NCBI RefSeq assembly: GCF_051020985.1
Contig: NC_134999.1
Location: 186,001 to 250,000 of the forward strand
Direction: 5' to 3'
DNA length: 64,000 nt
Source of the DNA: Nomia melanderi
Lineage: Eukaryota; Arthropoda; Insecta; Hymenoptera; Halictidae
The position numbers and the translations under genes are program-made. Shown piece after piece: positions 22,901 through 31,100 of this stretch. Each line of letters opens with the position of its first letter. Position 1 is the stretch's first letter. Below the pieces are notes generated by a model. It worked only from the letters and a program-made list of their open reading frames with translations, had not been told where the DNA came from and searched no databases.

Positions 22901-25237
22901 CTCGGAAGGAAGCGCTTCCCCGACCAAAGGCCGGATGCCGCCCCTTCTTCGAGAGGGCTGCCCGGATGCCGCAGGACGCCTGGGCTCACGAGGTCCCGAG
23001 GCACGCGAGGGTGTGGTCGGTCTGCGACTTCTCGCAGGTGCGGTCGCCTCCGTCGCGGAGGCAGGAGCACCCCTCACGGTTGCATCAACGGGGACGGGCC
23101 TCCGATTATCCCTCCCCGCGCGATTTAAAACTACCCCTTCCCGCAAGGTAGAAATGGAGCCAGGGGCACTACGGGGGACGCTCGGGAGTCGCGTGGGGCT
23201 AGCAGGTGTTACGCTACTCACCGAGGATTCTCCCGGGCACCCTGCTCCAGGCCGATGCGCACTGTTGTGCGCAACGCTGTTGTTATTGTTGCTGCTGCTG
23301 CTGCTGCCCGGTGGCGGCCGGGCGGGGGACTTTTCCCGCGGTGGTTGGGCGGGCGGAGGCGTCGTCCTCTTCGCTGGCGGCAGCGGCTGCGCCTCCTCGT
23401 CGGACGACGAGCTGGACGACGGGATCCCGCGGTGGTGGCGTCGGCGGGATCCAGCGGCGATTCGCCACGGCTCCGGTGAGGAATCGGGGCTAACGGCTGC
23501 CCCAGCCGGCTGCGGCACCTCCACCTCTTCGATGGGTGGGAGGAGCGGGGCCGCTGGAGATGGTGGTAGCGGCCTGGCCACCATCGCTCCTCCCACGATA
23601 GGCAGGGGGGTCATAATCGGCCCCCCGCTGCAGGTGGTGGTAACGGTGGAGGTGCATAACGTCACCATGCTCGCCGATGTTACCGGTAACGGCGCCCCCT
23701 GCTCGCCGCGGATGGTCGGCGGCGTCCTGGGGCTCCGGTGCTTCCTCGGTGGGGGGCTGCGCTTGGGTGGTGTGGGCCCGGGCGTTGTAGGGATGGCCCG
23801 GGTTCCTGGACGCAGCCCCCTTTCCGGTATGACGTCAATCGGCGAGGGAGGTGACGTGTGGGCAGGGGCGCCTGCTGTGACGGCGGCATAAGATGGTGAG
23901 GCCGCCGTCCTTACCCCCGAGGGTTTCCGTTGAGCGGCCCGAGGTGGTGTGGGGCCGCTGGAGGGACTCTTTCCCTGTACCACCGCCCTTGGCGATGGTG
24001 TGTGGGCGGTGGGAGTCCCTCCAATTCTCGGGGGCGTTCTTCTGGCTCCAGTCAGAGCCGCTACCGTCCTCCGGGTGGTGGTGGTGACAGTTCTTCTGCC
24101 CACCTCCACCGAGACTTTGGCACCCCTCATACTCCGTGTCACCCGCCTTTGGGTGGTGATAGGCGGGCTCCTAACAGGCGGGGTTCTTGCGGGAGGGGTG
24201 CCAGTCGACCCCCTGGTAGCGGGGGCCGCTCTTCTGCCCGGTGGGGTGGGCCTCGTTGCGGTAGCGGCTAAAGGACCGGAGCCTCTCCTCGTAGCAGGCG
24301 CCCTTGCAGCCGGCGGCGATGTCCTTGGGGCAGCCGACCCCGATCGCCGCGGCGGGCTGCCGCTCTTCTGGACCGGTGGCGTCCCCTTAGGTCTGGGGTA
24401 GGTTGGTTGGGTGGGGGGCGGGGGCGCGGGCCGGGCACTGGTGGTGGGCCCGATCGTGATCGTTAGCGTGGAAGTGCCGGACGGCGGCGTGCGATACGAC
24501 GTCGTCATAGCCGTCGCCGCCGCCGTTACCAGCACCCCACGCAACGTAGTTTGTTTAGGGGCCCGCGTCTTGCCCCCCGTCGCCACCGGTCTCGTTGTCG
24601 TCGTCTTCGTCGTCGTCCTCGTTGTTGTCCCCGTTGTTGTTGCTGTTGTTGTTGCCGCTGCCGCCCTTGTGCGCCGCATCGCGCAGGTGGTGATGGCCGT
24701 CCCCGTTGGATCCCGCGCCGATGAAGGGGTGTGGGTGGGCGGGGGCGGGGGCGGCGACGTCGCGGCGCACGTCGGTTGCGGGGGCGGGGACTGGGCCGCC
24801 AAATTGGCAGCAGCTAACGCAGCAGCGCGCGGTTCTGCGGGGGCGGATGTCGCGGAACTCCCCCGACGCGAGGTGTTGCTTGGACCGGTCGCGCCCGTCA
24901 CGGGAGGTGCACAAGTCCCACTCGGACTGTTCTGGTGGGCGGAACTATGTATATGGCCGTGGTGCAGCTTCACCACCTTGAGAGGGTACTTCCCGTCACC
25001 GGTGAAGCTGCACTCACGGCACTTGTATGTCACTACAACGCCCGGATGATACTTCCGGGCGTGCTTCGTCAAGTCCGAGTGGGACCTGTACACGCCACTG
25101 ATCCTGATTCCGGGGACACCGAAGCAGGCAGGGCATCGGAACTCCGCCGGGAAGGGAAACTCGATTGTCAGGGCAAGATTGTTACTCCCCTCGGTAGTGC
25201 AGGAGGTGACTGTCGCACTATCACCGCGGTCCTGCAT
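19970..25237 (-). CDS. U2-targeting retrotransposon protein (ZnF-RT-REL), copy D, 1755 aa
   Basis: Intact ORF, practically the same protein as copy C. I noticed one residue difference, in the endonuclease: DIVVRHEP here against DIIVRHEP in C. All zinc-finger, RT and endonuclease key residues listed for copy B are present. The start is the ATG at 25235-25237. If the duplication is real, two expressed copies could supply protein and RNA for the same U2 locus. Confidence 0.9.
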   Translation of the reverse strand: MQDRGDSATVTSCTTEGSNNLALTIEFPFPAEFRCPACFGVPGIRISGVYRSHSDLTKHARKYHPGVVVTYKCRECSFTGDGKYPLKVVKLHHGHIHSSAHQNSPSGTCAPPVTGATGPSNTSRRGSSATSAPAEPRAAALAAANLAAQSPPPQPTCAATSPPPPPPTHTPSSARDPTGTAITTCAMRRTRAAAATTTATTTGTTTRTTTKTTTTRPVATGGKTRAPKQTTLRGVLVTAAATAMTTSYRTPPSGTSTLTITIGPTTSARPAPPPPTQPTYPRPKGTPPVQKSGSPPRRSGSAAPRTSPPAARAPATRRGSGPLAATATRPTPPGRRAAPATRGSTGTPPARTPPVRSPPITTQRRVTRSMRGAKVSVEVGRRTVTTTTRRTVAALTGARRTPPRIGGTPTAHTPSPRAVVQGKSPSSGPTPPRAAQRKPSGVRTAASPSYAAVTAGAPAHTSPPSPIDVIPERGLRPGTRAIPTTPGPTPPKRSPPPRKHRSPRTPPTIRGEQGAPLPVTSASMVTLCTSTVTTTCSGGPIMTPLPIVGGAMVARPLPPSPAAPLLPPIEEVEVPQPAGAAVSPDSSPEPWRIAAGSRRRHHRGIPSSSSSSDEEAQPLPPAKRTTPPPAQPPREKSPARPPPGSSSSSNNNNSVAHNSAHRPGAGCPGESSVSSVTPASPTRLPSVPRSAPGSISTLREGVVLNRAGRDNRRPVPVDATVRGAPASATEATAPARSRRPTTPSRASGPREPRRPAASGQPSRRRGGIRPLVGEALPSERELLIGMAQNAGSLEQLEDVAREIAAYLQGFRVEGPTTRGGGTDRPQQRARARGVSGDQAARGSNGHRDRPALAGGPTRGDQVREATRIQRLFRQNRRRAVQEVLMGPSLHCKVPKDRVHEYFLNMYSPAGNLGARPPPPSIEAPDEASNVALVKLFEVSEVDRRIRRMTNSAPGPDGLTYNDLKRADPGSHLLTSLFNLCLRLESVPSCWKTSNTVLVHKKGDCDDLSNWRPLAMSDTTPKLFAAVLADRLVAWSVKNKRLSPAQKGFLPYEGCYEHNFVLQGALTDARRWGRQVVVAWLDLSNAFGSVPHASIYQSFVEAGVPSTLQNILKSMYHGCTTRVRTADGFTDPVPILSGVRQGCPMSPVAFNLALEPVLRAATGTSAGYTLHGHRHSVLAYADDLALIADTPEGMETLLKAVDAAASGIGLRFNPAKCATLHHRGRGPRGIRATRFTIQGQQMRALAAGEPYEHLGVPTGFQVRQTPLLTIDELVQDLQAVDRSLLAPWQKAETVAAFILPRLDFYLRGAHVEKRPLVEVDKQVRRMAKSWLNLPQRASAEVVYLPPSRGGCGLLPLADMADVLTIAHAFRLLTADDAVVRELAWNSLREAVARKIGHTNPSNNDLAEYLSGSLEGYFARDGGDISSLWSRARNAARRSRDLLGLRWQWSEARSELSVTLRSSRDRETIVPPVARGQIIRRLRMAVVEYYHQRLQRKKDQGKVFGVSSRSGASNHFLRGGNFTRFADWRFIHRARLDVLPLNGARRWGEGDKRCRRCGAELESLPHVLCHCRPHSAAWQLRHDAVVSRIAKACRLPGELRVNRTVEGIDGDLGALRPDIVVRHEPSRSIVIVDVTVPFENEYISFEEARARKIHKYKPLADVLGGRGYRVAVSAIVVGALGSWDPANESVLKILRIGNRYASLMRRLIVSETVRWSRDIYVEHVSGVRQYREALAEDVPAPDPGRRIENLRGLTPPT

Positions 25238-26420
25238 CACTCTTAAGACTAAGTCCTACGCTACGAGTGAGTCGAAAGAAGAAAGAGAGACAGAGTTGCT
25301 GTGGCAAATATTTCTAAGTGCCACAGCGAGGCGAAACGGGGAAGATAGACTAAGTGGGAATGACAGAGGAAGAGAAGAGAAAACTAAGTTAAAAGCGATA
25401 GTAGGAATACCGCCACGCGCTAACACCCTACTGACTCCGCCGGCGCTAAGTCCGGTGTCGAAGACTGCCTGGAAAAATGACAGCCTCCGACGTGGCAGTC
25501 GGTAGGGAGACTAACGGATGACGGTTGCGGAGGAGTGCAGCGATCTCGATGGAGGAAGAGCGACGGAATCGCCCACTCCACCGAGGACTGCACGGGGGTT
25601 GCACCGCAGGCGGGCCGACCTGACGTCCACTCACTAACGGGTGAGTGGAGTCAGCCTCCACGCGGGCGGTGACTGAAGGGAGAAGAAGGAGGTGGAGGCG
25701 CCACTCGACTCGGACCTCACGCGTCCCGGTCCGTTGACACACCTCAACGGATGGGAGCGATCGGAGGAGCGGGTGGACGCGTAGGGGTAAGGTAGAGGAC
25801 TACCGACGATGATTCGAGCACCGCAGACGGCTGGAGACCGGCTGCGTTACCCTCCTCACTGCCGGGGGGATAGAGAGAAAAGAGAGACTCACTCGGCGCA
25901 GGAGTCCAGCGATGCAGGAGCGCTCTCCGAGGGGAATAACACCTCGCTCCTGATTCCTGATCCAGCGGTGGTAGAGGTGGATCAGGCGAGCCGTCCTTCC
26001 CGTCGGGGTTGCCGATGGCCAAGCCTGGTGGGTCGTTGCGGTGTTGGGTGACCCACGTAGAGGAAGACCAGGGTTGTCCAGGCAGGCCAGGGATGGTGGT
26101 TGGTCCTGGGTGAAGTCCTGGACCCTCGGTAGACCCTGGTCGTCCTCTCCCTCGGCTGTCCTCGGAAGCAGGATGCGTGGTGGTGCGCAGGTGGTGGTGC
26201 GCCGGTGGTCCTCCCGCGCAGGTGGGTGGCGCAGGTGTACTCCCGCGCAGGCTCGATCCGGTCCCGCGGCGAAGGCACTTATTACACTTCACCGCACAAC
26301 ACCTCGAGCACTGATCGTGTACAGACCTTGCCGCGCACACGCCCGATCGCAACTCGGCCCGCACTGTTGCGCAGTATCGCGACCCGTGAAGTTATAAAAC
26401 TACCGCGGCGTCGGGTACTT

Positions 26421-26461
26421 ATCGCGGAGTCAGAATACCAACAGGGACTATTTTTGGAGTC
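26421..26461 (+). repeat. Inverted partial U2 segment (copy D side)
   Basis: Recurring inverted U2-like segment, the same variant as in copy C. Confidence 0.7.
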
Positions 26462-26516
26462 CAGCGAGCCGATCCGGCTATTAGAAAAGGTAGGGAGCTC
26501 AATTGCAGCGCAAATT

Positions 26517-26664
26517 GAGCCGTTTCCGGCGGCACTGCAGTGCCGGACCGACTCGCGGCGGAAGTGGAGCGAGCCCCAGCGATCCGCCTGACTCCAAAAA
26601 TCAGGTTAATATTCTGACTCCGCGATGCGGAGTGTATCAGATATTAAGCTGATAAGAACAGATA
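26517..26664 (-). pseudogene. U2 snRNA fragment (nt 38-185) between copies D and E
   Basis: Begins at U2 T38 directly after the 3' end of copy E (CGCCTTTT on the minus strand) and runs to the U2 3' end. Same lack of nt 1-37 and promoter as the others. Confidence 0.92.
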
Positions 26665-26934
26665 AAAAGGCGTTTATTTCAAAACATGTTCCCCCGACCT
26701 TACAAAGTTCGGCCGGGGGTAGATACAATAACATTACGCCTTTATGGCGAAGGCTAATTAAAATATTAATTTTAGTTATAATAAGGGTTATCTAGAACCG
26801 CCTAGTTGCGGCCTTGGCTATAGCGTATATAGATAAATAGGCAAATAAATATAAAAATAAAGGAGTACGTTAAAATGATAAATAAATAAATAGATACATT
26901 TAGATTAAGATTAGCGAATGCAATAGAAATAACA

Positions 26935-26981
<47 letters not shown>

Positions 26982-27108
26982 AAAGAACAACAAATAATGA
27001 TAAATAGATAAAATCGAGGGATAGGTATATACAATTATGGTTGAGTATGTACCTAAATCATAATTGCTTAGTCGCTTTCGGGTCATTAGGATGCCCGAGC
27101 CTTCGCCG
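26665..27108 (-). other. 3'-terminal RNA fold of copy E
   Basis: Terminal hairpin 26691-26719 has arms CCCCCGGCC and GGTCGGGGG in the RNA sense. Relative to B-D, one A-U pair became G-C by a double change and one G-C pair became G-U. The closing stem pairs 26666-26673 (AAAGGCGT) with 26736-26743 (ACGCCTTT), 8 bp and also changed on both sides. The long-range repeat 26745-26754 with 27099-27108 keeps 9 of 10 pairs. Confidence 0.7.
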
Positions 27109-27827
27109 TAGAAACTAACGCAAAGCAGAGTAATATAACTTAAAGAAATAATATAAAAACGAGACAGAAATAAGAATAAAAGAATTAATACATAAATTAA
27201 ATAGTCGCAAAATAAATTATAAAACGCAAATAAATATATACAATTCGCTAACTATTAGTGGCAATATTATAGTTAAATTGGGGCGCATGCGCGTTAGTGC
27301 AGGTTCAGGTAGATGGTAAGCAGCGTGTTGCAGCAGGCGATAGGAGTGAGCCAGGTTTAAAACCAAAATATATAAGTATTACATAAATAAATAAATAGAT
27401 GAGCAAATAAATAGATAAATAATTAAGTAAATAAATAAATAAATAAATAAATAAATAGATAAATAGATAGTTAAATAAATAGACAAATGAATACATAAAT
27501 AAAGAAATATATAAATAGTTAAAACAATGGACAAATAGGTGGATAAATAAATATGTACGTAGTTAAAACAATAAATAGATAAATAATAATAAATGGATAA
27601 ATAAATTGGCAAACACCTGGCTGCTACGGCTGTGAAAAGATAACTGTGCCATAGTATGAAATGAATGGAAAGAGTACGAAAGTTGATAGATTAAAAAGAA
27701 CCAGTGTCCCATCACTATTAAAATAAGAAAACTAAAGATTGATAAAAAGCGATTAAGTAACGTCAGAAGTCCATAAATAAAACAAAAGAAAAGTGGTAAT
27801 TTAATTAAAACAAATAATAATAGATAG

Positions 27828-27898
<71 letters not shown>

Positions 27899-28124
27899 GA
27901 GGCAAGAATTAAAATAGATAGTTAAAAGATTAAGAGGGATAGTTGAAGACATTAAAAAGTGCATAAGCAAAGGTTGTTAGTTAAAATTCCATAGTTGTTA
28001 AAATAATAGAATATAGCGCACAGGCACTTGGTTAATGGCTAGGTATCAACTTTTGTACTTACCCTGTCGCTGCCTCCGTCTGCTGCTTCTCTACCTATGT
28101 CGGGGGAGTTGACCCCCGCAGTTT
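26930..28124 (-). repeat. AT-rich 3' UTR of copy E with (TTTA)n tracts and a 64-base homopolymer
   Basis: Regular (AAAT)n at about 26935-26985 on the plus strand, irregular AT repeats at about 27380-27600, a GC-rich island at about 27283-27345, and an uninterrupted run of 64 A (plus strand) at 27831-27894, which is poly-U in the element RNA. No coding potential is seen. Confidence 0.75.
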
Positions 28125-31100
28125 CTAGATGGGTCGGCCTGAATCAGGGGCCGGGACATCCTCGGCGAGTGCCTCGCGATACTGGCGAACTCCCGATACG
28201 TGCTCCACGTAGATATCCCGGCTCCACCGGACAGTCTCCGACACAATGAGCCGGCGCATCAGAGAAGCGTATCGATTACCAATACGCAGAATCTTCAGCA
28301 CCGACTCATTGGCCGGATCCCACGAGCCGAGGGCACCGACGACGATCGCGGAGACCGCCACCCGATATCCGCGCCCTCCAAGAACGTCGGCCAGGGGCTT
28401 ATACTTATATATCTTTCGCGCCCTGGCCTCCTCGAACGAAATATATTCGTTCTCGAAGGGCACGGTAACATCGACGATGACGATACTCCTTGAGGGCTCG
28501 TGCCTAACAACAATGTCAGGCCTAAGAGCCCCCAGATCCCCGTCGATGCCCTCGACCGTCCGGTTAACCCTTAACTCCCCTGGGAGTCGGCAGGCCTTAG
28601 CGATGCGGGAAACCACCGCATCGTGGCGAAGTTGCCAGGCCGCCGAGTGCGGACGGCAGTGGCAAAGGACGTGGGGAAGGGATTCGAGCTCCGCCCCGCA
28701 TCGCCGGCAACGCTTATCACCCTCACCCCAGCGTCTTGCCCCATTAAGAGGCAAGACGTCGAGGCGAGCTCGGTGTATGAAGCGCCAATCGGCGAAGCGG
28801 GTGAAGTTGCCGCCGCGGAGGAAGTGGTTTGAAGCACCACTCCGCGACGACACCCCGAATACCTTCCCCTGGTCCTTCTTACGCTGAAGGCGTTGATGGT
28901 AGTATTCTACCACCGCCATCCGCAATCGGCGGATAATCTGGCCCCTCGCCACGGGCGGAACTATGGTCTCCCGATCGCGAGAACCCCTGAGCGTAACCGA
29001 GAGCTCAGATCTCGCCTCGCTCCACTGCCAACGCAATCCGAGCAGGTCCCGACTCCTGCGTGCCGCGTTCCGTGCCCTCGACCACAGTGAGGAAACGTCC
29101 CCCCCGTCCCTGGCGAAGTACCCCTCCAGCGAACCAGAGAGGTACTCGGCCAGGTCATTGTTCGACGGGTTGGTATGGCCGATTTTCCTGGCTACAGCCT
29201 CGCGCAGCGAGTTCCAGGCCAACTCCCTGACCACCGCATCATCCGTCGTCAAAAGACGGAACGCATGAGCGATGGTCAGGACGTCGGCCATGTCAGCAAG
29301 CGGAAGCAGTCCACATCCCCCCCTACTGGGTGGGAGGTAGACTACCTCCGCGCTGGCCCGCTGCGGGAGGTTGAGCCAGGATTTGGCCATACGTCGCACT
29401 CGCTTGTCGACTTCGACTAAGGGACGTTTCTCCACGTGGGCTCCCCGCAGGTAGAAGTCGAGGCGTGGCAGTATAAAAGCTGCCACGGTCTCGGCCTTCT
29501 GCCACGGGGCCAAGAGGGAACGGTCGACGGCCTGCAGGTCCTGAACCAGCTCGTCGATCGTCAGCAGTGGGGTTTGACGGACCTGAAACCCGGTGGGAAC
29601 GCCCAGGTGTTCATAGGGCTCACCGGCTATCAGGGCGCGCATTTGCTGACCCTGGATGGTGAAGCGAGTGGCACGGATCCCGCGCGGCCCCCTGCCACGA
29701 TGGTGGAGGGTCGCGCATTTTGCGGGATTAAACCGCAATCCGATGCCACTCGCCGCAGCATCCACTGCCTTTAGCAGCGTTTCCATGCCCTCCGGGGTGT
29801 CGGCGATCAACGCGAGATCGTCCGCGTACGCCAGGACACTGTGCCGATGGCCGTGCAGCGTGTAACCCGCCGAGGTTCCGGTAGCTGCGCGCAGCACCGG
29901 TTCCAGGGCGAGGTTAAACGCCACAGGGCTCATCGGACAGCCCTGGCGCACCCCGGAGAGGATGGGAACGGGGTCGGTAAACCCGTCGGCGGTCCGCACC
30001 CGCGTGGTGCAACCGTGGTACATACTCTTCAGAATATTCTGAAGAGTAGAGGGAACCCCGGCCTCCACGAAGGATTGGTAGATGGAAGTGTGGGGGACCG
30101 AGCCGAACGCGTTCGACAGGTCCAGCCACGCCACCACCACCTGACGCCCCCACCTGCGAGCGTCTGTAAGGGCTCCCTGCAGCACGAAGTTATGTTCGTA
30201 ACACCCCTCGTACGGCAGGAAGCCCTTTTGCGCGGGACTTAGGCGCTTATTTTTGACCGACCACGCGACGAGACGGTCAGCCAGAACAGCGGCGAAGAGC
30301 TTCGGGGTCGTATCGGACATGGCCAGCGGTCGCCAGTTCGACAGGTCATCCCGATCGCCCTTTTTGTGCACGAGCACAGTGTTGGAAGTTTTCCAACACG
30401 AGGGGACCGACTCCAGACGAAGACATAGATTAAACAAAGAGGTCAGCAGATGTGACCCCGGATCTGCCCTTTTCAGATCATTGTAAGTTAGACCGTCGGG
30501 ACCGGGCGCAGAGTTTGTCATACGCCTGATCCGACGATCTACCTCACTCACTTCGAAGAGCTTCACCAAGGCCACATTGCTGGCCTCGTCTGGAGCCTCG
30601 ATGGAAGGCGGGGGAGGCCTAGCTCCCAGGTTCCCCGCCGGTGAGTACATGTTGAGGAAGTACTCGTGTACCCTGTCCTTTGGCACTTTGCAGTGCAAGG
30701 ACGGGCCCATGAGCACCTCCTGAACAGCACGCCGACGGTTCTGCCTGAAGAGCCGTTGTATACGCGTAGCCTCCCTTACCTGGTCCCCCCGCGTTGGTCC
30801 ACTTGCCAACACAGGACGATCGCGGTGACCGTTCGAACCGCGAGCCGCTTGGCCGCCCGACACTTCCCTAGCTCTCGCACGCTGTTGGGGCCTATCCGTC
30901 CCGCCCCCTCTCGTGGTCGGTCCCTCGACTCTGAAGCCCTGAAGGTATGCTGCGATTTCCCTCGCAACATCCTCCAGCTGCTCCAGGGAGCCAGCGTTCT
31001 GCGCCATTCCGATCAACAACTCTCTCTCCGAAGGAAACGCTTCCCCGACCAAAGGCCGGATGGCGTCCCTTCTTCGAGAGGGCTGCCCGGATGCCGCAGG

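Larger units (their letters stand above)
18628..26516 (-). mobile_element. Utopia-like U2-targeted non-LTR retrotransposon, copy D
   Basis: A full-length unit between U2 fragments 26517-26664 and 18480-18627, near-identical to copy C at an offset of 8037 bp. Identity runs from within the U2 fragment on the left to the U2 fragment near 26640 on the right. Beyond that the sequence changes to the different 3' end of copy E. Confidence 0.88.
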
